The notes below the pieces were generated by a model. The model did not search any database and was not told the origin of the DNA. It saw only the letters and a program-made list of their open reading frames with translations. Below, one piece after another: positions 36,087 through 45,124 of a stretch of 64,000 bases of DNA. The translations under genes and the position numbers were made by a program. Position 1 is the stretch's first letter, and every line of letters starts with the position of its first letter. Source of the DNA: Mitsuaria sp. WAJ17 (GTDB taxonomy: Bacteria; Pseudomonadota; Gammaproteobacteria; Burkholderiales; Burkholderiaceae_C); the NCBI RefSeq assembly GCF_014174515.1, contig NZ_JACJUG010000011.1, forward strand, positions 103,670 to 167,669, given 5' to 3'.

Positions 36087-37646
36087 ATGCGAGTGACCGC
36101 CGCCCGACAAGACAGCCCCAGCGCCAGGGTCGATGCCGCCCTGCCCCCGCCCACGGTCGGCTCGCTGGAGCCCGGCATGGTGCTGGACGGCTTCCGGCTG
36201 GAGGAGCGCCTGCACCAGGGCGGCATGGCCAATCTGTGGCGGGTCACCCGGCTGGACCCCCGGCCCGGCGAGGATTTCCCGCTGCTGATGAAGGTGCCGC
36301 GCATCAAGGGCGGCGAGGACCCGGCCACCATCGTGGGCTTCGAGGTCGAGCAGATGCTGATGCCCGCGCTCAAGGGCCCGCACGTGCCCCGCTACGTGGC
36401 ACGCGGCGACTGGACCCGCCAGGCCTACATCGTGATGGAGCACATCCAGGGTCAGTCCTTGCGCCCCCGGCTGGACGAGGCCCCGCTGCCGCTGGACGAG
36501 GTCGTCGAGATCGGCAGCCGCGTCGCCACTGCGCTGCAGGACCTGCACCGCCAGCACGTGGTCCATCTCGACATCAAGCCCAGCAACATCATGTTCCGGC
36601 CGGACGGCAGTGCAGTGCTGATCGACTTCGGCCTCTCGCGCCATGACCATCTCCCCGACCTGCTCGAGGAGGAGTTCAGCCTGCCCATGGGCACGGGGCC
36701 CTACATGTCCCCCGAGCAGGTGCAGTTCGTGCGCAACGACCCGCGCAGCGACCTTTTCGCGCTGGGCGTCATGCTCTATCACCTGGCCACCGGCGAACGG
36801 CCCTTCGGCCAGCCCTCCTCGGTGCGCGGCCTGCGCCGTCGGCTCTATGTGGAGCCTGTGCCGCCGCGCGCCATCAATCCCGACGTCCCGCCCTGGATGC
36901 AGGAGGTGATCCTGCATTGCCTGGAGGTAAAGGCCGAGCGGCGCTACCAGAGCGCTGCCCAGTTGGCCCTGGACCTGCAGCGCCCCGAAGGCATCACGCT
37001 GACGCGGCGCGCCGAGCGCATGAGCAAGAGCGGCGCCATCAAGGAGCTCAAGCGCTGGTTCTTCGCGCTGGGCTCCGAGCCGGTGCTGCAGCCCAGTGTG
37101 GCTGAGCAGGTGGCCCGCAGCCCCATCATCATGGCCGCCGTGGATATCGAGAACGCCACACCGGGCCTGTTGGAGCAACTGCGCGAGACCGTGCGCCGCA
37201 TCGTGCAGACCGAGCCCGGCGCCCGCCTGGCCTGCGTCAGCGTGATGCGCACCGCGCGTATCGGCATGGACGTGCTGACCGACAAGGACGGCAAGAGCGT
37301 GCACGTCAAGCAGTTGGTCGCGCTCAAGCATTGGGCCCGGCCCATCAGCCGCGCGCTGAGCCTGGAGGATGGGCGCCTCACCTTCCACGTGCTGGAGGCG
37401 CCGGATCCGGCCTCGGCCATCATCGATTTCGCCGCCCGCAACGGGGCCGACCACATCGTGATGGGCGCCCGGGGCAACTCGGCCCTGCGGCGCTACCTGG
37501 GCAGCGTGTCGGCCCAGGTCGTGGCGGAGTCGGACTGCAGCGTCACCGTGGTCCGCGAGGCAGCCTCGGGCCACAAGGCCGTGCAGCCGCCCGGTCCAGC
37601 GGAGCCTGCGGAGGTTGCCGCGCCCCTGCAGGCGCGACCGCACTGA
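36087..37646 (+). CDS. Serine/threonine protein kinase fused to universal stress protein domain
   Basis: A 519-residue cytosolic fusion. Residues about 30-300 form a eukaryotic-type kinase: Gly-rich loop HQGGMANLW, catalytic loop HVVHLDIKPSNIMF, metal site LIDFGLSRHD and GTGPYMSPEQV in place of APE. The VAIK Lys is in LLMKVPR. A universal stress protein domain follows from about residue 345 (PIIMAAVDI) to GADHIVMGARGNS...LGSVSAQVVAESDCSVTVVRE, with the ATP-binding Gly pattern GxxGNS. This fusion is known in Burkholderiales. The kinase presumably responds to or signals through the stress domain. Confidence 0.93.
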   Translation: MRVTAARQDSPSARVDAALPPPTVGSLEPGMVLDGFRLEERLHQGGMANLWRVTRLDPRPGEDFPLLMKVPRIKGGEDPATIVGFEVEQMLMPALKGPHVPRYVARGDWTRQAYIVMEHIQGQSLRPRLDEAPLPLDEVVEIGSRVATALQDLHRQHVVHLDIKPSNIMFRPDGSAVLIDFGLSRHDHLPDLLEEEFSLPMGTGPYMSPEQVQFVRNDPRSDLFALGVMLYHLATGERPFGQPSSVRGLRRRLYVEPVPPRAINPDVPPWMQEVILHCLEVKAERRYQSAAQLALDLQRPEGITLTRRAERMSKSGAIKELKRWFFALGSEPVLQPSVAEQVARSPIIMAAVDIENATPGLLEQLRETVRRIVQTEPGARLACVSVMRTARIGMDVLTDKDGKSVHVKQLVALKHWARPISRALSLEDGRLTFHVLEAPDPASAIIDFAARNGADHIVMGARGNSALRRYLGSVSAQVVAESDCSVTVVREAASGHKAVQPPGPAEPAEVAAPLQARPH

Positions 37647-37686
37647 GCCTGCGGGCGCGCCGCTGCCGGGCCCTACACTGGCCGCC

Positions 37687-38016
37687 ATGAGCACCGACAA
37701 CCCCTGCCTGCGCTGCGGCGCCTGCTGCGCCAGCTTCCGCGTCGATTTCGCCCGTGAGGAACTGCAGAGCGAGGGTGGTACTGTGCCCGACGGCCTCGGC
37801 GTGGACCTCACCAACAGCCTGTGCCGCATGAGGGGCACCGATCACGCGCGACCGCGCTGCGCGGCGCTGGTGGGCCAGGTGGGTGTCGATGCCAGCTGCG
37901 GCATCTACGAATGGCGGCCCTCGCCCTGCCGGGAATTCGGCCTGCGCGCGCCGCTGGGGCTGGGCGACGAGGCCTGCGCCAGGGCCCGCCAGCGGCACGG
38001 CCTGCCGCCCCTCTGA
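37687..38016 (+). CDS. YkgJ family cysteine cluster protein
   Basis: A 109-residue protein with a cysteine-rich core: PCLRCGACCASFRV at the start, a later NSLCRMRG, RCAAL, SCGIYEWRPSPCREF. This is the YkgJ/FliB-type cluster thought to bind an iron-sulfur cluster or zinc. ATG at 37687 was chosen, because the Cys cluster usually begins within ten residues of the start. It lies about 40 bases after the kinase fusion. Function unknown. Confidence 0.87.
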   Translation: MSTDNPCLRCGACCASFRVDFAREELQSEGGTVPDGLGVDLTNSLCRMRGTDHARPRCAALVGQVGVDASCGIYEWRPSPCREFGLRAPLGLGDEACARARQRHGLPPL

Positions 38017-38040
38017 AGAAGGGCCAGGGAGCCGGCGGGC

Positions 38041-39261
38041 TCAGGGCTGCGGCGCGCGAGCCTGCTGCAACAGCTTCTTCTTGGCGCTCAGCTCGCGCCG
38101 CTGGCCGTCGTTGTCGCTGTACTGCAGCGCCAGCCGCAGCGCGTCCTGGGCCTCGCTGTATCGTCCCAGCCGCGCATAGCTGGTGGCCAGCATCTGCTCG
38201 ATGCGGGCGTCGTCGCCGGTCACCTCGCGCTGCCGCAGGAAGGCGGCCAGTGCCGCCTCGGCATCGCCCTGGGCCAGTGCGGCCTGGCCGGCGTCCAGGT
38301 CCGCAAAGGGCGCGCGCGGCTGCACGGCGGCCAGGCGCTCACGCAGCTGCGGCAGCTCGGCCTGTGCCGCCGGCCCGCCCAGCTGCTCCAGCAAGGCCAA
38401 CAGATTGCTGAGCGCGGCCACGCCCTCGGGTGCCAGCGCCAGGCTCTGGCGCAGGGCCAGTTCGGCCTTGTCCGTCGCGCCGCGCCGCTGCAGCACCAGG
38501 GCCAGGGTGTTGTAGGCCTCGGGGAGGGCAGGATCCTTCAGCAAGGCCTGCTTCACGAGTTGGTAGGACTGGTCGTAGCGGCCGCCGTCCATGGCCTCCG
38601 AGGCCAGGTTGTTCAGGTACATAGCCAGCACAGTGGCCTCGGAAATCTCCTTGACGATCTCGCGGATGCGCCGGTTGGGCGGCACGAAGTCCACCGTCAG
38701 GCCCTGACTGCCCGGGGCGGCCAGCACCGAGCCATCGGAGCCATCACCGACCAGGGTGACGTTGACATGCCGGACCAGAAAGTTCAGCCGCTCGCCGCGG
38801 CTCCAGAGATTGGGCGTACGGATGAGGTGGAAATGCGGCTCGACCCCCAGGCGCCGCGCATAGGCCGCCGTCATGAGAGCCAGGGACAGGCAGTTGCCGC
38901 GCCGCGCGGACCAGGCCTCGCTGGCATTGCGCGTGTAGTCCGAGCTGTACTCGACGACCACCCGCCCCCGCTCGAACAGCGCCGAGAACAGCGCCTGTGG
39001 CCCGCCGATGCGCGAGGCCATGGGCACCAGGGAGCGCTGGGCGAACTGTTCCATGTCCTCGCTGAGCGCCAGGGCCAGCTCGCCCTTCAATTGCGCGCCA
39101 CCGTCCTCGGCAAAGCGTTCGTCGGCCCAGAAGGCGGGCAGGCGCTCGCCCAGCGCCGCTGCTGGCCGAGCCGCGGGAGCCGTGGCGCAGCCACCCAGGC
39201 CCAGCGCCATCAGCAGCAACAGGGCCGACAGGGCCTTGCTGCCAGGGGTCCGGTCACTCAT
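38041..39261 (-). CDS. Lipoprotein with transglutaminase-like and TPR domains, copy 2
   Basis: A 406-residue protein with a lipoprotein signal (ALLLLMALGLGGCATAP, Cys as lipidation site). A transglutaminase-like domain follows with the Cys in ARRGNCLSLALMTAAYAR, His in VRHVNVTLV and Asp in LTVDFVPPN. About three TPR units make up the rest (YNTLALVLQRRGATDKAELALRQSLALAP and others). It is probably anchored in a membrane, facing the periplasm. Its ATG overlaps the stop of the paralogue upstream, indicating a tandem duplication. Substrate unknown. Confidence 0.88.
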   Translation of the reverse strand: MSDRTPGSKALSALLLLMALGLGGCATAPAARPAAALGERLPAFWADERFAEDGGAQLKGELALALSEDMEQFAQRSLVPMASRIGGPQALFSALFERGRVVVEYSSDYTRNASEAWSARRGNCLSLALMTAAYARRLGVEPHFHLIRTPNLWSRGERLNFLVRHVNVTLVGDGSDGSVLAAPGSQGLTVDFVPPNRRIREIVKEISEATVLAMYLNNLASEAMDGGRYDQSYQLVKQALLKDPALPEAYNTLALVLQRRGATDKAELALRQSLALAPEGVAALSNLLALLEQLGGPAAQAELPQLRERLAAVQPRAPFADLDAGQAALAQGDAEAALAAFLRQREVTGDDARIEQMLATSYARLGRYSEAQDALRLALQYSDNDGQRRELSAKKKLLQQARAPQP

Positions 39262-40451
39262 TGCATCCGCTCCTTTGATCGTGCATGGGTCTGCAGCCAG
39301 TGCAGCTTGGCTTCGTAGATGCGCTGCTGCCCGGGCGTCGGGCTGGTCTGCGCGGCCAGCGCAAGGTGCCGGGCGGCGCGCTCCTGCTGCCCGAGGGCGA
39401 GCTTGGCCAGGGCCGCCCAGAAATGCAATTCGTGATTGTTCGCAGATCGGGCCAGTTCCTGCGCGAACAGGGCATCGGCAGCACGGAAGTCCTGCCGCTT
39501 CATCGCCTCCCGGCCATCGTCGAAATACTTGAAGGGCGGCACGGGCCGCAGGGCCGCCAGCCGCTGCTCATAGCGGGCCAGGTCTTCGGTCCGACGGGCC
39601 TCGCGCAGCACGACCACCATATTGGCCAAGGCGACTTCATTGGCGGCTTCCTGAGCCAGCACCAGCTCCAGCACGCGCTCGGCGAGGTCCAGCCGCCCCT
39701 GCCGCCGGTACAGAACGGCCAGGGTGTTGAAGCCTGCACTGAAGCGCGGGTCGGCCATCACCGCGGCGCGCGCCCACCAGTAGGCCGCGCGGACGTCGCC
39801 GGCATTGAGCTGCTCGGCCGCGCGGTTGTTGTAGAACATGGCGGTGATGGTGGCGGAGCTGACTTCCACCGCCCGGCTGCTGCGCGGCCCTTCCTCGGGC
39901 AGGAAGTCCACGATCACGGGCGCCTCCACCGTGCCCACAAAGGCCCGCTCCTGCAGCCGTGTGCCCAGGCCCAGGTTCACGTGGCCGGACTGGAAGATGA
40001 GGCTGTCGCTGCGCGTCCACTGCGGATCGACCAGCACGGAACGGAAGTAGACCGGCAGCTGCAGCTCCTGGGCAAAGGCCGCTGTCATCAGTACCAGGGA
40101 CAGGCAGTTGCCACGGCCATCGGCAAAGGTCTCGGCAGCAGTGCGGGTCTTCTCGGCGTCGTATTGCAGGCGCAACTGCCCTTCGCGGTAGAGCGCCTTC
40201 AGCAGACCCTCCTTGCTGCCATGGGTTCGGACTTTGGGCTGTATGGCCTGCTCCATGAAGTCGCGCATGGCCGGCGACAGCGCCAGCAGCTCCTGGCTGC
40301 TCGGCAGGACGGGCGCCGGCGCGAAGGCCTCGTCCATCAGGGGCGGCGCGGGCAGTGCCGGCCGCGGGGTCGTCGCACAGGCCTGCAAGAGACTCAGGAC
40401 CAGGGCCATGCCGGCCAGACGCAAACGGGCGGACAGTCGGTGCTGAGACAT
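39258..40451 (-). CDS. Lipoprotein with transglutaminase-like and TPR domains, copy 1
   Basis: A 397-residue paralogue of the following gene with the same order of parts. The lipobox is VLSLLQACATTP; the catalytic-type residues are in DGRGNCLSLVLMTAAFAQ (Cys), QSGHVNLGLG (His) and VIVDFLPEEG (Asp), then TPR repeats such as FNTLAVLYRRQGRLDLAERVLELVL. Similarity between the copies is clearest around the active-site region and falls off in the repeats, so the duplication is old. It starts 124 bases after the pullulanase stop. Confidence 0.88.
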   Translation of the reverse strand: MSQHRLSARLRLAGMALVLSLLQACATTPRPALPAPPLMDEAFAPAPVLPSSQELLALSPAMRDFMEQAIQPKVRTHGSKEGLLKALYREGQLRLQYDAEKTRTAAETFADGRGNCLSLVLMTAAFAQELQLPVYFRSVLVDPQWTRSDSLIFQSGHVNLGLGTRLQERAFVGTVEAPVIVDFLPEEGPRSSRAVEVSSATITAMFYNNRAAEQLNAGDVRAAYWWARAAVMADPRFSAGFNTLAVLYRRQGRLDLAERVLELVLAQEAANEVALANMVVVLREARRTEDLARYEQRLAALRPVPPFKYFDDGREAMKRQDFRAADALFAQELARSANNHELHFWAALAKLALGQQERAARHLALAAQTSPTPGQQRIYEAKLHWLQTHARSKERMQ

Positions 40452-40575
40452 GATGCGGGCCTCGCATGGCTGGGTTGCCAGCCCATGATGAGCGCCTGCC
40501 GCCCGGCTGGCAAGCCATGCCGGAACTCATGCTGCCGCTGCCGCCCCGGGCGGCGATCGATCCGCCTGAGACGCC

Positions 40576-43362
40576 TCAGCGCACGAACACCGCCGCCGAC
40601 CAGGCCGGCACGCGCAGCTCGCCCCGCGCGGCGTCCATGCGGGCGGTTTGCCGCAGCGCCGCATCCGCCGCTTCGACCCGCGCCAGCACCGGATGCAGGC
40701 GCCAGCCCCTGCCCGCTTCGGCCCAGCGCCATCGTGCCGATTCGCGGCCCGCGTTGAAAACAATCAACAGCTCGCGGAAGCCCGCGCCGGGCAGCCCCTG
40801 CCCTTGCAGCCGCGCCACCAGCACGGTGGGCGGGGCGCCCTGGGGAAGACGCGGGAAGCTGAGGCGCCGCTGCACCTCCTCCGCGCTGCGCAGGTGAAAG
40901 AGGCTGGAGCTGGCGCGCACGCGCAGTTGGTCCAGGAACATGTCCCGGGCCAGGCGGATGTCCTGGGGGCGCGGCTTGATCCCGGGATCCGCCAGCAGCC
41001 CGCGGTACAGGGGCCAGGCGCCGGCGTTGTCGGCCGCGGGCGGCAGGCCCGCGCCGAAGCCGTTGTCCTGCAGACTCCAGTCAAGGCGGTTGAACCAGTC
41101 ACCCGAATCGAAGCTGTTGCGGTCAAGAGACTTGGACCGCAGGATCTCCATGCCCGCATGGAAGTAGGCCACGCCCTGGCTGTAGGCCGTTACCGCTGTG
41201 GCCAGCAGTTGCGCCCTCACCCGCTCCTCCCGCGAGACCTGGCGGGGCAGGCGCAATGCATGGTTGTCGAACAGGGTGTGGTTGTCGTGGTTCTCGGCGT
41301 AGTTGACGACCTCGGCCGGCTCGCTGGCATAGCCGGCCGGCTGGTCCCCGTAGGCGATGTCAGACAGGGAGCGCGTCACACCGTGCCAGTCCCTCAGGCG
41401 GTAGCTGCGCAGGCTGCCGGCCAGGCCCACGCGGACCAGGTCGGCCGCCTCCTGCAGCGAGGCCAGGTTGGCCGGCTCCGCCACGCCATTGGGCGCGCTG
41501 AAGAGGCCATTGCCCCAGCCCTGGCGCACCAGGCCGGCCGCCGAGCCGTCACCCGGCGAGCCGCCGCGCAGGGCGTCCCGCGCCCTGTCGCTGAAGGTGC
41601 CGATCCCGCTGCCGTTGAGCGACAGCTGGCTGGCCTGCACGAAGCGCGCACCATGGGCCACCTCGCCGAAGTTCCAGCCCTCGCCAATCAGCGGCACGGC
41701 ATGCCCCAGCTGCTGGCGCAGGCGCGCGGCAATGGCCTCCATCACCGCTCGCGGCTGGTGGCCCATGAGGTCGAAACGGAAGGAGTCGATGCCATGCTTT
41801 TTCGCCCACAGCAGCACGGAGTCGCTCATCAGCTTGGCCATCATCCGGTGCTCGGTGGCGGTGTTGTCGCAGCAGGTGGAGCGCTCGACGCGGCCCTCGG
41901 CGTCCAGGCGCTGGTAGTAGCCCGGCACCACGCGGTCCAGCACCGAATGCAGATGCTGGCCAGACGCCGGCGTGTGGTTGTAGACCACGTCCATGCCCAC
42001 CCGCAGGCCCAGTCCGTGCAGGGCCATGACCATCTGGCGGAACTCCAGCAGGCGCTGCCCGCCGGCATTGGCATCGCTGGCATAGCTGCCTTCCGGCGCG
42101 CTGTAGTGCAGCGGGTCGTAGCCCCAGTTGTAGCAGTCACGCGAGGCCAGCGCGGTGACGGCGGCCTGCTGGGCCTCGCTGTCGGGTGCGGAGGCAGGCA
42201 CGGCTGGCTGGGTGCAGTCGCGCTCGGGGATGCTGGCGATGTCGAAAACAGGCAGCAGGTGGACATCCGTCATGCCCGCCCGCGCAAGCCGGCGCAGGTG
42301 CTGCACCCCCAGGGATCCGGACTGCGCAAAGGCCCCGTACCGGCCACGAAGGGCCGGCGGCTGGCTGGCGTCATGCCAGGAGAAGTCGCGCACGTGGAGC
42401 TCGTAGATGCTCATATCCGTGGGGGCGGCCGGGGGAGGCGGTCGGCGGTGCGCCAGCCAGCCCGGCGGCATCCAGGCCGCGTCATCCAGGTCGGCGATGA
42501 AGCTGCGGCGGGAATCGGCATTGAGGCTCACCGCCTGTGGGTCCGTCACCCGCTGGCGCAGCAGGCCCTGGCCAGGCACCAGCACGTCCACGAGGAAACG
42601 GTAGTACTGACCGCGCAGGTCTTCGTGGGTGGACAGCATCCAGCTGCCACTGGCCGGCTCCCACACCATGGGCAGCATGCGCGCGGCGGGCGACTCGGCA
42701 TCGGGATACAGGCACAGCTGCACCTGATGCGCCGTCGGGGCCCAAAGGCGCAGTCCGCTGGCCTGGCTGCCTGGAGTGAACAGCGGACCATAGGCCAGGT
42801 GCTCGGCCGCCTCGGCATAGCGCGCGTCCAGCGCGCCGGGCAGTTGCAGGCGGCTGGCCTCCAGCACGCGCCCCTGACCGTCCTCGCGCAGCAGCAGCAG
42901 CTCGGCGCGCAGCCAGCGTTCATCCAGGCCCAGGTCGGGCGGCAGCTCCAGCACGCCGCCCTGGCGCAAGTGCGGGAAGCGCCGGGCCAGCGACTGCGCA
43001 AGCGCCGTGCCGCGCCGAACCGGCAGGCTGGCATCGACGCCCTGCACAGGCGCCCCGGCCACCGCCTTCAGCCCGCCTCGCCAGGCGGCCACGAGGCGCA
43101 GTGCCCCCTCCGCCGGGAGGCCGGGCCACTGGAGATGCTGCAGGTCCAGCGCATGGGCCCGCGCCGGCCATTCGGGCGCGCCAGGCGCCGGAGCGCGCAG
43201 CACGGAGGCCAGCCCCGGCTCGTCGCAGACCCCCGACCCCTCACCCTGGGGCGCCGGCTCGACGGCCTGCACGGCCGCAGCCAGCAGGCCCAGCAGAAAA
43301 CCCGCCCCCGCACGGGCCAGGCGATGGGACGCAGCAGTTGCGGAAGACGGGCGAATGGCCAT
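40576..43362 (-). CDS. pulA: Exported type I pullulanase / alpha-1,6-glucosidase (GH13)
   Basis: A 928-residue exported debranching enzyme that splits alpha-1,6 links in pullulan, amylopectin or glycogen. A signal peptide ends near LLGLLAAAVQA. Then come N-terminal beta domains including a CBM48-type module (SGLRLWAPTAHQVQLCLY), and the GH13 barrel with the pullulanase hallmark CYNWGYDPLHYSAPEGSYA. Catalytic regions: DVVYNHT, GIDSFRFDLMGH (nucleophile Asp), LIGEGWNFGE (acid Glu) and VNYAENHDNHTLFD. ATG at 43362 was chosen; a longer frame reaches back across the divergent promoter. It is divergent from the two amylase-type genes. Confidence 0.92.
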   Translation of the reverse strand: MAIRPSSATAASHRLARAGAGFLLGLLAAAVQAVEPAPQGEGSGVCDEPGLASVLRAPAPGAPEWPARAHALDLQHLQWPGLPAEGALRLVAAWRGGLKAVAGAPVQGVDASLPVRRGTALAQSLARRFPHLRQGGVLELPPDLGLDERWLRAELLLLREDGQGRVLEASRLQLPGALDARYAEAAEHLAYGPLFTPGSQASGLRLWAPTAHQVQLCLYPDAESPAARMLPMVWEPASGSWMLSTHEDLRGQYYRFLVDVLVPGQGLLRQRVTDPQAVSLNADSRRSFIADLDDAAWMPPGWLAHRRPPPPAAPTDMSIYELHVRDFSWHDASQPPALRGRYGAFAQSGSLGVQHLRRLARAGMTDVHLLPVFDIASIPERDCTQPAVPASAPDSEAQQAAVTALASRDCYNWGYDPLHYSAPEGSYASDANAGGQRLLEFRQMVMALHGLGLRVGMDVVYNHTPASGQHLHSVLDRVVPGYYQRLDAEGRVERSTCCDNTATEHRMMAKLMSDSVLLWAKKHGIDSFRFDLMGHQPRAVMEAIAARLRQQLGHAVPLIGEGWNFGEVAHGARFVQASQLSLNGSGIGTFSDRARDALRGGSPGDGSAAGLVRQGWGNGLFSAPNGVAEPANLASLQEAADLVRVGLAGSLRSYRLRDWHGVTRSLSDIAYGDQPAGYASEPAEVVNYAENHDNHTLFDNHALRLPRQVSREERVRAQLLATAVTAYSQGVAYFHAGMEILRSKSLDRNSFDSGDWFNRLDWSLQDNGFGAGLPPAADNAGAWPLYRGLLADPGIKPRPQDIRLARDMFLDQLRVRASSSLFHLRSAEEVQRRLSFPRLPQGAPPTVLVARLQGQGLPGAGFRELLIVFNAGRESARWRWAEAGRGWRLHPVLARVEAADAALRQTARMDAARGELRVPAWSAAVFVR

Positions 43363-43444
43363 GTTGACGATGCGGTGGGAGTCCGGGATTCCTGACGGTG
43401 GCAGATCAGGTAGCGCGTCAAATAGTAGCAAAACTACATACAAA

Positions 43445-43460
43445 GAAAACCAGGGTTTTC
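43445..43460. promoter_or_regulatory. Palindrome in the divergent pullulanase/amylase promoter region
   Basis: GAAAACC-AG-GGTTTTC is a perfect 7+7 inverted repeat with a two-base spacer. It sits in an AT-rich gap of about 160 bases between two divergent glucan-degrading genes, 83 bases before pulA and 62-85 bases before the likely amylase starts. It is a candidate operator for a sugar-responsive regulator; no such regulator gene is adjacent. Confidence 0.45.
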
Positions 43461-43521
43461 AGGATTTTGGTTTGCAACTATGCTGTCTTCCAGTAATTCA
43501 TCCGAATCACTGCCGCCCATC

Positions 43522-45111
43522 ATGTATTTCAACTACAAACTTGTCATGAGCAGCTGGCTGGGCTGCCTGAGCTTTTGCGCTGCGGCTGCTCCCCAGGACG
43601 CCCCGCCGCCAGACTGGTCACAGGGCGTGTTCATGGAAGTCTTCGTGCGGGGCTACCAGGACAGCGATGGAGACGGCATCGGCGACCTGCGCGGCCTCAC
43701 CCGGCGCCTGGACTACCTCCAGCGCCTGGGTGTCACCGGCCTCTGGCTGATGCCCATCACCCGCAGCGCGGACCATGACCACGGCTACGCCATCACCGAT
43801 TTCCGCGGCATCGAGCCCGACTATGGCAGCCAGGCCGACTTCGACGAGCTGCTGCGCCAGGCGCACCGCCGTGGCATCGGCGTGGTGATGGACTACATCC
43901 TCAATCACAGCGCCCGCGAGCACCCGAATTTCCAGGACAGCCTGCGTCACCCGCAGTCGCCCTACCGCGACTGGTACGTCTGGCAAGACCCGGCCCCCGT
44001 CGATCTGAAGGACTGGGACATCTGGGGCCACACACCCTGGTATGCCGACCCGGACCAGGCCCAGGCTGGTGCGCGCTACTTTGCCACCTTCGGCCCGCAC
44101 ATGCCGGACTTCAACCTGCGCAACCCGGCCGTCATCGACTATCACCGCGACAGCCTGCGCTTCTGGCTGGACCGCGGCCTGGATGGCTTCCGGCTCGACG
44201 CCGTGCCGCATCTCATCGAGAACAGCGCCAGGGACTGGAACGATCAGCCCGAAAGCCGCGCACTCACCGCCGAGTACACGCGGCTGATCCGCAGCTACCC
44301 CGGGCGCTTCACCGTTTGCGAGGCCACCGCCAGCCCCACGGCCTATGCCAGCCCCGAGGTCTGCGGCAGCGCCTTCGACTTCGGCCTTGAGAAGCTGATC
44401 CTGGGCGCGGTCCGCGGCGAGGCCGAGGCCCTGGCGCCGCTGGCCAGGCATTTCGAGACCACCCCGCTGAACATGGCCACCATGCTGGCCAACCACGACA
44501 TCTTCGCCGGCGCCCGCGTCTGGGACCAACTGGGCGGCGACGAGGCTCGCTACCGCCTGGCCGCCGCGACCTACCTGCTGCTGCCGGGCATTCCCTTCCT
44601 CTACTACGGCGAGGAGATCGGCATGGCGGGCATCGAAGGCCCGGGCGACGTGCCCCTGCGCGCGCCCATGAGCTGGAGCGCCGACGCCCGCGGCTTCACG
44701 CAGGGCCGGCCCTTCCGCGCCGTCTCGCCCAATGCGGCCACGCACAATGCGCAGGCCCAGGCACGCGATCCTGCCTCGCTGCTGAACCACTACCGCGCCC
44801 TGATCGGCCTGCGGCGGGCGCAGCCGGCGCTCAAGCGGGGCGACTACGTCCAGGCCTTCCAGGACGGCAGCGTCATCGGCTTCCAGCGCCGTGCCGAGGG
44901 CCAGACCCTGCTGGTGCTGATCAACTACGGCATGCAGGCCTGGCAGGGCCTGCCCGCAGGCATCAGTGCCGACCAGCGCCTGCGCCCGCTGCTGCGCAGC
45001 GCAGCCCAGGCGCGGCTTGCGGCAGCCCGGCACCGCCGCCCTGCCGCCCTCCTGCGCACGGACCAGCTCCGACTGCCGCCGCAGTCCTTCGCCGTCTACA
45101 GCCTGCAATGA
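43522..45111 (+). CDS. Exported GH13 alpha-amylase/alpha-glucosidase-type hydrolase
   Basis: A 529-residue exported alpha-glucan hydrolase. After a signal peptide (LVMSSWLGCLSFCAAAA) the GH13 barrel begins at GVFMEVFVRGYQDSDGDGIGDLRG. Catalytic regions: DYILNHS, GLDGFRLDAVPH (nucleophile Asp), FTVCEATASP (acid Glu) and MLANHDIFAG. GDGIGDLRG with this region II is typical of oligo-1,6-glucosidase/alpha-glucosidase-like GH13 enzymes as well as some amylases. The start is uncertain: ATG 43480, 43522 and 43546 are all in frame without clear ribosome sites; 43522 gives the best signal peptide. The cyclomaltodextrinase gene follows after 13 bases. Confidence 0.88.
   Translation: MYFNYKLVMSSWLGCLSFCAAAAPQDAPPPDWSQGVFMEVFVRGYQDSDGDGIGDLRGLTRRLDYLQRLGVTGLWLMPITRSADHDHGYAITDFRGIEPDYGSQADFDELLRQAHRRGIGVVMDYILNHSAREHPNFQDSLRHPQSPYRDWYVWQDPAPVDLKDWDIWGHTPWYADPDQAQAGARYFATFGPHMPDFNLRNPAVIDYHRDSLRFWLDRGLDGFRLDAVPHLIENSARDWNDQPESRALTAEYTRLIRSYPGRFTVCEATASPTAYASPEVCGSAFDFGLEKLILGAVRGEAEALAPLARHFETTPLNMATMLANHDIFAGARVWDQLGGDEARYRLAAATYLLLPGIPFLYYGEEIGMAGIEGPGDVPLRAPMSWSADARGFTQGRPFRAVSPNAATHNAQAQARDPASLLNHYRALIGLRRAQPALKRGDYVQAFQDGSVIGFQRRAEGQTLLVLINYGMQAWQGLPAGISADQRLRPLLRSAAQARLAAARHRRPAALLRTDQLRLPPQSFAVYSLQ
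43983..43998 (+). repeat. Distant variant of the GCAAGACCTG word (inside the amylase gene)
   Basis: GCAAGACCCGGCCCCC differs at two positions from GCAAGACCTGGCCCCA. It codes for part of Gln-Asp-Pro-Ala-Pro, so chance resemblance is quite possible. Confidence 0.25.
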
Positions 45112-45124
45112 GAATGGTGCGACC

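Noticed and set aside
34400..36373. Minus-strand frame extending the binding-protein gene by 384 codons
   Set aside because: The extension is antisense to the phosphoesterase gene; the real start has a signal peptide and AGGAG at 35221.
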